DNA from: an uncultured Muribaculaceae bacterium
GTDB lineage: Bacteria; Bacteroidota; Bacteroidia; Bacteroidales; Muribaculaceae
Assembly (NCBI GenBank): GCA_947625935.1
Contig: CANQQE010000003.1
Coordinates: forward strand, 101,475 to 165,474
Direction: 5' to 3'
Length of the DNA stretch: 64,000 nt
Part shown: one piece after another, positions 27,175 through 35,197 of the stretch
Numbering within the stretch: position 1 is the first letter of the stretch
How the letters are laid out: the number at the start of each line of letters is the position of its first letter
Notes under the pieces: model-generated
Database searches by the model: none
Told to the model about the DNA's origin: nothing
What the model saw: only the letters and a program-made list of their open reading frames with translations
Position numbers and translations under genes: made by a program

Positions 27175-29111
27175 GTATGGGAAAATTAGTATCATCGTTA
27201 AGAAACGCAACGGACGCGGGTGATGTTATGGTCGGGCGGTTGGTGTCGGTGTGGCCGTTAATGGCCATGTACACCGTCTTGTTGTGTCTCTCGGCTTATT
27301 TTGTCACTGATTTCCAAGAACCGCCGTCGGTTAAGGTCGTGAAGTGCTTTGTGCGCAGTTTCTATGTTATCGTTCTTCTGTCGTTGTGGTCATCGAGGTT
27401 TAAGGCGGTAAAGTATGTGAGTGTCGTATCGCTCGGATTGCTGTTTTTTGTGGATTTGTATTGCCGGGCTCATTTGCATTGCCGTGTGAACGCGTCAATC
27501 GTGTTTCTGGTTTTACAAACCGATCCAGGCGAGGCTACTGAATATCTCTCGGTCTTTCTTCCGACCTTAGCGACGTTGAAAGCTTTTGGCGCGGCTTTGT
27601 TGGTCAGTGTGGCCGGCATCGTCGGTCAACGTTGCCTGGCGTCGAGGGTCGATGCTTCGTCGGTGGCCCGTAGGTTGGGGAGGATGTCTATGCCGGTGAG
27701 GGTGGCGGTTCAGGTTTCCATAGGGGTAATGCTCTGTGTGTCGGTGATAAACACATTTGTCTGGTGGATGTCTTTTTCGTCGGTTGTCGCATGGTCGGTA
27801 GTGATAGTTGCCGCAATGTTATCGTTTTCATGGATTGTTTCATCTGTTGGCCTTTCGTGTCGGCACCGGGCAGTTTCCAGAATCGCGGCACCGCTCTCTG
27901 TCGTGCTGTTGATCATGTCGGTTTGCCCGGAAATGATTCCGGCCGACGGCGCTTCGTTGTTGAAAGATAAGGCGCATAACAGCCTACAGAATCTGGCTAA
28001 TTCGGTTTATGATGTTTTGGCCAGCGGAGTCGATATGGAACGGTTGGTAGCCGCCAACCGGGATGCCGTTGTCGCAACGTCGGGTGAAAAGGCGGCTTTT
28101 AAGGTCGTTGTGGTTATCGGGGAGTCGTTCAGCAAACGCCATTCGTCGCTCTATGGTTATGACCTTGAGACCAATCCGCTGCTTGGCAAAGAGCGTGACG
28201 CGGGTAACCTTTATCTGTTTAATGACGCTTTCACACCATCTGAATCGACCGCTTTCGTGATGATGGGCGTGCTTTCGACCCACTGCAAACTTTCAAGCGA
28301 CAGGTGGGATGATTATCCATTGTTTCCGGCGTTGTTGCGAAAGGGGGGATATAGCGTAGCGTTGATTGACAACCAAGGCACGATGAACGAAAGCGATGCC
28401 TGGCAGTTTCATAGCTCCTCATTTTTTTCCTCTGCGGAAATGAGCAGTCTATGTTTCGATATGAGAAATGACCGGCGGTTCAGGTATGACAAAGAGGCAC
28501 TGGACTGTTATCTTGACAGTTTTTCGCGGGCTGATGTGTGCGTGATACACCTGATGGGGCAGCACGTTAATGCGCGGATGCGTTATCCTGAGGGGTCAGA
28601 TTTTTTCTCTGAGGATGATTACGCGGACAGAACAGAGCTTGACTCGAGGATGAGGATGACTGTGGCTGATTATGATAACGCCACGCGTTACAATGACTCT
28701 GTGGTCGGGGCGATCATAGATTCGTATCGCCAAGAGGATGCGGTGTTGTTCTATTTTTCGGACCACGGAGAGGAGGTGTATGATTACCGAGACCGTTATG
28801 GGCGCGCGCAAGGGGAATTGACTCCCGAGTATCTGAGTTGCGTGTATGAAATTCCGTATATGGTGTGGGTGAGCGATGAGTTTAAGAATCGACACCCTGA
28901 GTTGTCGGCCAAAATGGCTTCGTCGGTAAATCTGCCTGTTACCCATTTCGATTTTTCTCATCTGATACTGGACCTTTGCGGTGTCAGTTTCCCGCAGAAA
29001 GATTTAAGAAGGAGCTTTTTGAGCGACAGCTACGGCAGCGGTCGTCGCCGCTATTATATGACGGGCGGGAGCTATGACGCTCGCACGGTGGTTGATGATG
29101 GTTGTGAATGA
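27171..29111 (+). CDS. Sulfatase-type phosphoethanolamine transferase (EptA/LTA-synthase superfamily)
   Basis: The 646-residue protein has about five membrane spans in the first 260 residues and an extracytoplasmic alkaline-phosphatase-type domain after that. The metal and nucleophile motifs are VVIGESFSKRHSSLYGY, the probable Thr nucleophile in PSESTAFVMM, HLMGQHVNARMRYP and YFSDHGEEVYD. This layout adds phosphoethanolamine to lipid A or glycans. In Bacteroidota such enzymes can alter lipid A charge and polymyxin sensitivity, but substrate is inferred. The start overlaps the MATE stop. Confidence 0.88.
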   Translation: MSMGKLVSSLRNATDAGDVMVGRLVSVWPLMAMYTVLLCLSAYFVTDFQEPPSVKVVKCFVRSFYVIVLLSLWSSRFKAVKYVSVVSLGLLFFVDLYCRAHLHCRVNASIVFLVLQTDPGEATEYLSVFLPTLATLKAFGAALLVSVAGIVGQRCLASRVDASSVARRLGRMSMPVRVAVQVSIGVMLCVSVINTFVWWMSFSSVVAWSVVIVAAMLSFSWIVSSVGLSCRHRAVSRIAAPLSVVLLIMSVCPEMIPADGASLLKDKAHNSLQNLANSVYDVLASGVDMERLVAANRDAVVATSGEKAAFKVVVVIGESFSKRHSSLYGYDLETNPLLGKERDAGNLYLFNDAFTPSESTAFVMMGVLSTHCKLSSDRWDDYPLFPALLRKGGYSVALIDNQGTMNESDAWQFHSSSFFSSAEMSSLCFDMRNDRRFRYDKEALDCYLDSFSRADVCVIHLMGQHVNARMRYPEGSDFFSEDDYADRTELDSRMRMTVADYDNATRYNDSVVGAIIDSYRQEDAVLFYFSDHGEEVYDYRDRYGRAQGELTPEYLSCVYEIPYMVWVSDEFKNRHPELSAKMASSVNLPVTHFDFSHLILDLCGVSFPQKDLRRSFLSDSYGSGRRRYYMTGGSYDARTVVDDGCE

Positions 29112-29112
29112 G

Positions 29113-29143
29113 TTGCATAATTGGGGCAAATCGTCTAACTTTG
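29113..29143 (+). promoter_or_regulatory. Promoter for the LysM protein gene
   Basis: TTG at 29113-29115 and TAACTTTG at 29136-29143 with exactly 20 bases between: a full Bacteroidota promoter. The leader to the ATG is about 24 bases. Confidence 0.85.
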
Positions 29144-29170
29144 CAAGAAATAATAAGATAAAAGCATCGT

Positions 29171-30886
29171 ATGTCATGTAAAATCAAGGCTGTAATCGCA
29201 GCCATCACGATAGTGTCGTTGCCGTGTCTTGCGGCGACAACAGCACCTTATACAGTTAAAAAAGGTGAAACTATCTACGGAATCAGCAAATCACACGGTA
29301 TCACTATTGATGAATTGCTCAAATATAATCCGTCGGCCCGCGACGGGTTGAAGACCGGCGATGTGCTCGTGCTTCCCGTCGGGGAGGATTCGTCGCGCGA
29401 CGACGCTGACGGGGGGATGACTAAAAAGGAACTCGCGGCTGCGAAAAAGAAAACCTATCACACCATAGCAAAGGGTCAGACGCTCTATTCGATCGCGAAA
29501 TCGTATGGGTTGACTCTTGATGAGCTGCTGAATCTCAACCCGGGTGTGGACAGCGCGGATTACAAGCCCGGAATGGTGTTGAGGCTGACGGCCCGAACGG
29601 CTCTGCCCGCCGACCAGTCGACGACAAAGACTCAGGGCCTGGGCGAACCCGGCAAGCCATCGGTCGACAAGGCAAAGGCTGACAAAAAGGATAAGAAGAA
29701 AAATAAGAAGAAAAAGGGGGGTGAGCCAATGACCGACCCGACCCCGGTTGTGGCGGAAACAGCGCATGAAAATGACAGCGCAGAGGGTGGGGCGTCGGAC
29801 ATTCAGGAGGAAAGGCCGATGAGCATCGCTCTGATATTGCCGTTTATGCTCGGGGAGAACCATGTCTCGAAGCAGGCTCAGCTCTATACCGAGTTTTACA
29901 AGGGTTTCATGCTTGCCGCCGACACGTTGTCGCACCGCGGGGCCCCGGTGAAAATCTATGCCTTTGACTCGGCGGGAAACGCAGACAGCGTCAAGGCTAT
30001 AATGGAAAATCCGTTGGTGGCGCGTTCGTCGATAATCATCGCGCCTGATGACCAGGAGCAGATGAGGTATATAGCATCGAAAGCCAAGGATAACGGGACT
30101 TATGTCTACAACACGTTCGTGATAAGGGATGAGTCGTTTACGGATAATCCGTTCATGATTCAGGCTAATGTGCCTCATGATGCCATGTATCTTCTTGCAA
30201 TAGATAATTTCATAAAGCGTTTTGACGGTTACACGCCTGTTTTCATCTCGCACGAGACGGGAAAGAACGAAAAGGGTGAGTTTACGCAAGCGTTGAAAGC
30301 CGCTCTCACGGAGAAGGGTGTCGAATATAAGGAGATACAGTATCCCAACTATCTGAGCGCGTCGGATTTGAGGCCGTTGTCGGCTGACACGAGATATGTT
30401 TTTGTCCCGGCTTCCGGCTCCCGCACTGATTTCCATAAATTCGCGTCGGCTCTCAAAACATTTAAAAACGAGGGGGCTGACCCGGAGCGCGTCAGGGTGT
30501 TCGGCTATCCGGAATGGGTAACGTTCCGCGGTGACGCGTTTGACAGCCTCTGTGATTTAAACTCAGTGATTTACAGCCGATTTTATAATGACCAGTCGGC
30601 TTATCCGTCGCGAAACCTAAACAGCTCGTTCCACCGGTGGTTTGGCCGCGAGATGCTTGACGCCGTGCCATCGCAGGGTGTGCTCGGTTTTGACACCGGT
30701 TATTTTCTGATAAAGGCGTTGCGTGACAACGATGGCGACCTTTCGCGGCGAATCTCGCCTTATGAGGGGATTCAGTCGGCGTTTGATTTCATGACCGCCG
30801 AGGGTGATGAGGCCGGGTTGGTCAACGATGCTCTCTATTTCATCTATTTCCGTCCCGGCGGGTTTGTCGAAAAGGTTAAGCTATGA
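29171..30886 (+). CDS. Exported protein with two LysM domains and a periplasmic-binding-protein domain
   Basis: The 571 residues start with a signal peptide (ends near CLAATT). Two LysM domains follow at about 27-70 and 96-140, each with the Y-x-x-x-G-x-x-I/L-Y-x-I pattern. A Lys-rich linker (about 160-185) leads to a C-terminal domain from about 210 that looks like a type 1 periplasmic binding fold (MSIALILPFMLGEN, then the VARSSIIIAPDDQEQM block). This suggests a peptidoglycan-anchored binding protein; the ligand is unknown. It overlaps the PorT-like gene by 4 bases. Confidence 0.85.
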   Translation: MSCKIKAVIAAITIVSLPCLAATTAPYTVKKGETIYGISKSHGITIDELLKYNPSARDGLKTGDVLVLPVGEDSSRDDADGGMTKKELAAAKKKTYHTIAKGQTLYSIAKSYGLTLDELLNLNPGVDSADYKPGMVLRLTARTALPADQSTTKTQGLGEPGKPSVDKAKADKKDKKKNKKKKGGEPMTDPTPVVAETAHENDSAEGGASDIQEERPMSIALILPFMLGENHVSKQAQLYTEFYKGFMLAADTLSHRGAPVKIYAFDSAGNADSVKAIMENPLVARSSIIIAPDDQEQMRYIASKAKDNGTYVYNTFVIRDESFTDNPFMIQANVPHDAMYLLAIDNFIKRFDGYTPVFISHETGKNEKGEFTQALKAALTEKGVEYKEIQYPNYLSASDLRPLSADTRYVFVPASGSRTDFHKFASALKTFKNEGADPERVRVFGYPEWVTFRGDAFDSLCDLNSVIYSRFYNDQSAYPSRNLNSSFHRWFGREMLDAVPSQGVLGFDTGYFLIKALRDNDGDLSRRISPYEGIQSAFDFMTAEGDEAGLVNDALYFIYFRPGGFVEKVKL

Positions 30887-31578
30887 GGTGTGTCAGACTG
30901 ATTTTGATGCTGTCGGCTTTGGCTGTGTCGTGTATGGCCGTCCGAGCCGAGACCCATTACAAGCCGCACATAAGCGTCGGCGCGAAAGGTGGAATGACTT
31001 ACTCTAAGATGTCGTTCTATCCAAGCGTGAAGCAGTCGATGCTCCCGGGTATGATAATAGGCGCGACGTTCAGCTATGCGGAGGAAAAGATTTTCGGCCT
31101 GACCGCCGAGCTGTGCATAGAGCAGCGGGGATGGAAAGAGAATTTTGAGGAGGCAAACGAGCAGTTTCAATATTCACGCCGCCTCACTTACATTCAGTTG
31201 CCGTTGCTGACCCACATATCGTTCGGTTCGTCGAGGTTTAAGGGTTACGTCAATCTCGGCCCTGAGATAGCTTACATGATCGGCAACTCCATATCGTCTA
31301 ATTTCGATTACCGAAATTATCAGTCGGTGCCTGGTTTCCCTGTGCAGAACAGGATGAACGACCAGATGGCGATGGATATAAAAAATAAATTTGACTACGG
31401 AATCTCGGGGGGCCTTGGTATGGAGTATTTCGTGAACCGGCGTCACTCGGTGACTCTTGAAGGGAGGTTCTATTACGGGCTCGGGAATATTTACCCGGAT
31501 AAGAAAAAAGACACGTTCAGCGCGTCGCGCGGTATGTCGATTCAGGTCACGCTCGGATATAACCTTAGGCTGAAGTAG
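30883..31578 (+). CDS. PorT-like outer membrane beta-barrel protein
   Basis: The 231-residue protein has a signal peptide (ends near VRAETH) and alternating beta segments of the OMP_b-brl_2/PorT family, ending in an aromatic-hydrophobic LGYNLRLK strand. PorT is a part of the type IX secretion system in Porphyromonas, but this large family also has barrels with other roles. It directly follows and overlaps the LysM-binding protein gene, so the two are probably made together. Confidence 0.82.
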   Translation: MRCVRLILMLSALAVSCMAVRAETHYKPHISVGAKGGMTYSKMSFYPSVKQSMLPGMIIGATFSYAEEKIFGLTAELCIEQRGWKENFEEANEQFQYSRRLTYIQLPLLTHISFGSSRFKGYVNLGPEIAYMIGNSISSNFDYRNYQSVPGFPVQNRMNDQMAMDIKNKFDYGISGGLGMEYFVNRRHSVTLEGRFYYGLGNIYPDKKKDTFSASRGMSIQVTLGYNLRLK

Positions 31579-31582
31579 GGTG

Positions 31583-32614
31583 TCAGGGTCGGCCGAGGGG
31601 ATGGAAGATTCGGAAAATCAGGTCGTGAAGGAGGTTGAAGGTGTCTTGCCGCGAGTCGATGCCTTTGGATTGTGCGTCGAAACGTCTGATGGCTGATATT
31701 ATCTCGATCGCGTGCCATGCGTTGTACCATCGCAGCCCGGCGCGTATGTCAATGAGCTGGAACGGGGATCGGAAGTTTAGTGCGGCGCATAGGGCTGAGT
31801 CGCTTTTGTCGGGGGTGTAAAGGCTCACGAGGAGGTTTGAGAAGTAGTTGAACAACACTGTCCCGGTTACAATCGCAGGGTTGTTTTTGGGATTGTTGCG
31901 AAAGTATTCTATGATTTGGAACGCTTTAAGCTCGTTGTGCTGGCTTATAGCAGCTATCAGCTCGAAGTTGTTGTAGTCTTTGCTGACTCCGATGTTTCGC
32001 TCTATGCTTTCGGGGGTAATCATGGCTCCCTGTCCGAGGGTCACGGTCAGTTTATTGACTTCGTTGTATATGCGCGACAGGTCGCTGCCGACGTAGTCGC
32101 GTAGCATGGCCAGAGCTTTAGGCTCGATTGTCAGTCCTTTCTCTTTGATGAACTCTGATATTGCCGGGCCGATTGTGCGGTCGGTTAGTTTTTTTGATTC
32201 GAATATCACCCCGCCGCAGTTCCTGATGGCAGCGAACAGCTCTTTGCCTTTGGCCTGGGCGCCTCGGCAGCATATGACAAATACCGTTGTCTGCGCCGGG
32301 TTGGCCGCGTAGGGTTGCAGTGCGTTCAGGTAGTTGGCTCCTGCGGCTTGTGTCTCTTTCAGAATGACGACCTGTCTGTCGGCCATCATCGGGTAGCGGC
32401 GGCAGGTGTCGATGACCCGTGCGGGGGTCAGCTCCGGGGCGTAGAGGGTGTAGAGGTTGAAATCGCGGTCACCCTCGGGGATTATCGCCTCAAACATTTT
32501 GACAAGGCGATCTATATAGTACCCTTCCTCGCCGTGCAGGAGATAGACGGGTGCGTATTTCCCTTTGTTGATCTGGTTACAGAGTGCGGAGAATGTCAGT
32601 TGGGCTTCGGCCAT
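31583..32614 (-). CDS. holA: DNA polymerase III delta subunit
   Basis: Delta opens the sliding clamp within the clamp loader. The 343 residues match Bacteroidota HolA: PVYLLHGEEGYYIDRL at residues 18-33, then the AAA-like domain and the three-helix end. As usual for delta it lacks a good Walker A. It converges on the PorT-like gene (4 bases between stops) and is divergent from the HsdR_N gene. Confidence 0.92.
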   Translation of the reverse strand: MAEAQLTFSALCNQINKGKYAPVYLLHGEEGYYIDRLVKMFEAIIPEGDRDFNLYTLYAPELTPARVIDTCRRYPMMADRQVVILKETQAAGANYLNALQPYAANPAQTTVFVICCRGAQAKGKELFAAIRNCGGVIFESKKLTDRTIGPAISEFIKEKGLTIEPKALAMLRDYVGSDLSRIYNEVNKLTVTLGQGAMITPESIERNIGVSKDYNNFELIAAISQHNELKAFQIIEYFRNNPKNNPAIVTGTVLFNYFSNLLVSLYTPDKSDSALCAALNFRSPFQLIDIRAGLRWYNAWHAIEIISAIRRFDAQSKGIDSRQDTFNLLHDLIFRIFHPLGRP

Positions 32615-32690
32615 CGTTAAAAACGGTTGTTTGCTGTTTTGAGCGTGTGGTAATATTTTGTAAATTTACAGACAAATTTCCATAGAACCA

Positions 32691-32727
32691 TAAATTTGCG
32701 TTTAAAAAAGTGATAGCCCTATCTTTG
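32691..32727 (+). promoter_or_regulatory. Two overlapping -7 elements at the start of the HsdR_N gene
   Basis: TAAATTTG at 32691-32698 and TATCTTTG at 32720-32727 both match TAnnTTTG exactly. The first contains a TTTG (32695-32698) that stands 21 bases before the second, so the second has a good -33. The GTG start at 32710 lies between them. Only the first could make a transcript that includes the GTG. Confidence 0.5.
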
Positions 32728-33183
32728 CCCCCGATAGCCGCGAAGCTGCGGGAGGATTCCACCGGCACGAGAATCTATGACCGCCTGCGTCACCGTTATG
32801 TAGCTTTGACCCCTGAGGAGTGGGTCAGGCAGCATTTTGTGGAATTTCTGATAACGGGGAAGCATTATCCGGCCTCTCTGATGGCTAATGAGGTGGGGTT
32901 GTCGCTGAACGGCACGTCACGCCGATGTGACACGGTGGTTTTCGACCGTTGCGGTCTTCCGGCTGTCATAGTCGAGTATAAGGCTCCGACGGTTTCGATT
33001 ACGCAGAAGGTTTTTGACCAGATAGTGCGCTATAACATGGTGTTGAGGGCGTGTGTTCTGATTGTGTCGAACGGGTTGTCGCACTATTGTTGCAGGGTTG
33101 ATTACAAAAACCGCCAGGTGGTGTTCCTGGCGGATGTTCCTGACTATGAGTCATTGCAAGATCTCATAGCGCATTATAGATAG
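32710..33183 (+). CDS. Orphan HsdR N-terminal-domain protein
   Basis: The 157 residues match the HSDR_N family, the PD-(D/E)xK nuclease fold at the N-terminus of type I restriction R subunits. The RRCDTVVFDR (Asp) and VIVEYKAP (E-x-K) motifs look intact. No helicase, HsdM or HsdS gene is present. Stand-alone versions are common in Bacteroidales and of unknown role. No ATG exists; GTG at 32710 is chosen because conserved similarity starts at about ALSLPP. It converges on the next barrel gene with 8 bases between stops. Confidence 0.83.
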   Translation: MIALSLPPIAAKLREDSTGTRIYDRLRHRYVALTPEEWVRQHFVEFLITGKHYPASLMANEVGLSLNGTSRRCDTVVFDRCGLPAVIVEYKAPTVSITQKVFDQIVRYNMVLRACVLIVSNGLSHYCCRVDYKNRQVVFLADVPDYESLQDLIAHYR

Positions 33184-33191
33184 GTCGGCGG

Positions 33192-33818
33192 CTATCGCTT
33201 GAGATAGTATGTGAGCCTGATGCTCCAGTTGCGGTTTTGGGCGCTGAAGTCGTCGAGCAATTTGGTCTTTAGAGCGTAGGTTACACCCCAGTTGTGCACT
33301 GCCGCTATCTGCCAGTTCTTGAAAATCTCGAATCCGAACCCGACCTCCAGACCTATATCGGCGGCTGCGTAGCTGAGAGCCGGGATGTGGCTGTGTCCGA
33401 CAAGGAAAGAAACCGACGGGCCTCCGAAGACGAAAGGCGCGATGTAGTCTTCAAGCCCGTTCATGCGAGTCCACTTGAAACGGAGGTTAAGAGGAATCTG
33501 AATGTAGTGGAGGTATGCACGTTCGTTTCCGTATCCTTCGCTTGCCCAGATTTTTTTCTCTCCAAGGTGCAGGTGGGCACCGCGCATGGAGTAGAGCAGT
33601 CCCGATCCAATTCCGAATCCGATGCCCGGAAACATTGTCTCGGTTGTGACCCCGGCTTCAAATCCTGTGGCCTGTCCGACTGTGATGAGATCCTGTTTGA
33701 ATTTGAGGTTGCTGAAATCTGTGCCGATTGTGGCTCCGTAGCGGAATTGCGCTGCTGCGTTTATTCCGCAGGCAATTGCTACTATGGCAGCGAAGGCTAT
33801 CTTAAAGTAAATTCTCAT
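33192..33818 (-). CDS. PorT-like outer membrane beta-barrel protein 2
   Basis: The 208 residues have a signal peptide (about 1-22, ends NAAAQ) and beta-strand repeats with Gly and aromatics, ending in WSIRLTYYLKR. It is of the same outer-membrane family as the gene at 30883 but clearly diverged. Function unknown. It is on the minus strand after the TlpA-like gene, with its own -7 element in the 154-base gap. Confidence 0.82.
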   Translation of the reverse strand: MRIYFKIAFAAIVAIACGINAAAQFRYGATIGTDFSNLKFKQDLITVGQATGFEAGVTTETMFPGIGFGIGSGLLYSMRGAHLHLGEKKIWASEGYGNERAYLHYIQIPLNLRFKWTRMNGLEDYIAPFVFGGPSVSFLVGHSHIPALSYAAADIGLEVGFGFEIFKNWQIAAVHNWGVTYALKTKLLDDFSAQNRNWSIRLTYYLKR

Positions 33819-33928
33819 TATGAACTGATTTAAAATTCAAAACTTTAAAGAACTGAAGTAAACCGAGAATGGAGTTTAAATCAGTTTCCTCTGAGTTTTT
33901 TATGTCCCGCGGGGAACAAATATGGGGG

Positions 33929-33936
33929 CAAAGATA
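33929..33936 (-). promoter_or_regulatory. -7 element for PorT-like gene 2
   Basis: TATCTTTG on the minus strand, 111 bases before the ATG at 33818. No good TTG at the -33 position. Confidence 0.5.
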
Positions 33937-33972
33937 CGAAAAAAATGAGATTTGTCAGTATCAGCCAGTTCC

Positions 33973-35007
33973 CTATTTCAAAGCGGCGGCTACTGCGGCT
34001 TTCAATTCCTCGTCTTGCTTGTCGCGGCTTATGATTGTCCCATCGGGGGAAAATAGGATTATGCAGGGTATGCCTGAAATTCCGTAGAGGTCGGTGGGGA
34101 TAGACTGCGCATTGAGAATCTGAGGCCATGGGAGGTCGTGTCTTTTAATGGCGGCCAAAGTGTTTTCGGGTTCGTCCCAGACGGCGACGCCGAGGACTTC
34201 GAGCCCTTTAGGCCCGTATTCTTTGAGAATGTCTTTTATTACGGCTGTCTCACGGATGCAGGGGCCACACCAGCTTGCCCAAAAATCGACAAGGATATAT
34301 TTACCTTTGCCGACGTAGTCGCTCAGGCGTTGAGAAGAGCCGTCGGGGGCTGTTATTTCAAAATCGACAAATTTTTTGCCCTCGGAGGTCTTTTCTTTGT
34401 TGCGGCCAGCTTCAATCAGTTTTTTGACGCGCACATACTCTCCAAGCGAGGGGTGTGCCGCGACGGCCTGTTCAAGTTGGGGGAGAGTCATCTCGTATCC
34501 TTTTTGCAGGAACAGATAGTAGCCTATGGGATTGTCGAGATTCTGATCCATCATGGTGTCGAACAGTTTGTTGTAGCGGTCGAGAATGACTTCGCGCTTT
34601 GCCGTTGATGTCGAGTCGTCGGGGAGGGCCCGGTATTGCTCCACGAGAGCTGCGGCATCCTTGTCGAGCTTATCCATCTTCTCGTTCAGGGGGGTTCCGG
34701 CGGCAAGCTTATTCGCAAGTTTTATGTCGCCGGGTTCAAGAATGAATGTCCCGTAGCGGTCGCCGCCAACAATCAGTCGCGCGAGCGTCGGGGTGCTTAT
34801 ATTGCCGTCGAAATGCGCCACGCCGTTGTCGACGATCACGCTGTCGATTTTCTCGCTGTTGTCGAAGTTTATAATGAAGGCGGTGGCACCGTCCTCATCG
34901 GGCGACAGAGTGGCGTGCACGGAATATTTTCCTACAGGAGTCTGAGCCGAACATGACGCGAACGACATCGCGGTTACGGCTGATATGAGTAAAATCTTAC
35001 GTTTCAT
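33973..35007 (-). CDS. TlpA-like thioredoxin-fold lipoprotein (DUF4369 type)
   Basis: The 344 residues start with a lipoprotein signal whose lipid-bearing Cys is Cys19 (MSFASC). The N-terminal half (about 25-125) resembles DUF4369. The C-terminal half is a TlpA/ResA-type thioredoxin with the active site WCGPC, Cys247 and Cys250. It would work in the periplasm as a thiol-disulfide enzyme. The ATG at 35007 is chosen because the signal starts there; upstream in-frame codons lie above the promoter. Confidence 0.9.
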   Translation of the reverse strand: MKRKILLISAVTAMSFASCSAQTPVGKYSVHATLSPDEDGATAFIINFDNSEKIDSVIVDNGVAHFDGNISTPTLARLIVGGDRYGTFILEPGDIKLANKLAAGTPLNEKMDKLDKDAAALVEQYRALPDDSTSTAKREVILDRYNKLFDTMMDQNLDNPIGYYLFLQKGYEMTLPQLEQAVAAHPSLGEYVRVKKLIEAGRNKEKTSEGKKFVDFEITAPDGSSQRLSDYVGKGKYILVDFWASWCGPCIRETAVIKDILKEYGPKGLEVLGVAVWDEPENTLAAIKRHDLPWPQILNAQSIPTDLYGISGIPCIILFSPDGTIISRDKQDEELKAAVAAALK

Positions 35008-35071
35008 TCTGATATATGGTTTTAAAAAAATAGAATCAGTCAAGAGTGTCTGTGTCAGTGGGACAGAGCGA

Positions 35072-35102
35072 CAAAGGTAGCCTAAAATAACGATATTAGC
35101 AA
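35072..35102 (-). promoter_or_regulatory. Promoter of the TlpA-like gene
   Basis: On the minus strand, TTG (35102-35100) and TACCTTTG (35079-35072) with exactly 20 bases between. Leader to the ATG is about 60 bases. Confidence 0.85.
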
Positions 35103-35154
35103 TGACAGGAGAAAAAAGTGGAGCGTGTGTGGGGGTGATAGAGATATTTTTTAG

Positions 35155-35162
35155 TAATTTTG
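35155..35162 (+). promoter_or_regulatory. -7 element of the acyl-CoA ligase gene
   Basis: TAATTTTG, exact match, 36 bases before the ATG at 35198. The -33 element is not clear. It also supports the 35198 start over an upstream ATG at 35102. Confidence 0.55.
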
Positions 35163-35197
35163 TCAACGAATGTAATAACGTTATTATCATTTCCCTA

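Noticed and set aside
29291-30436. 381-codon minus-strand frame opposite the LysM protein gene
   Set aside because: Arg/His-rich, no motif, and fully inside a well supported gene on the other strand.
33941-33957. -33 element for the second PorT-like gene
   Set aside because: No TTG on the minus strand at 19-22 bases from the -7 element.
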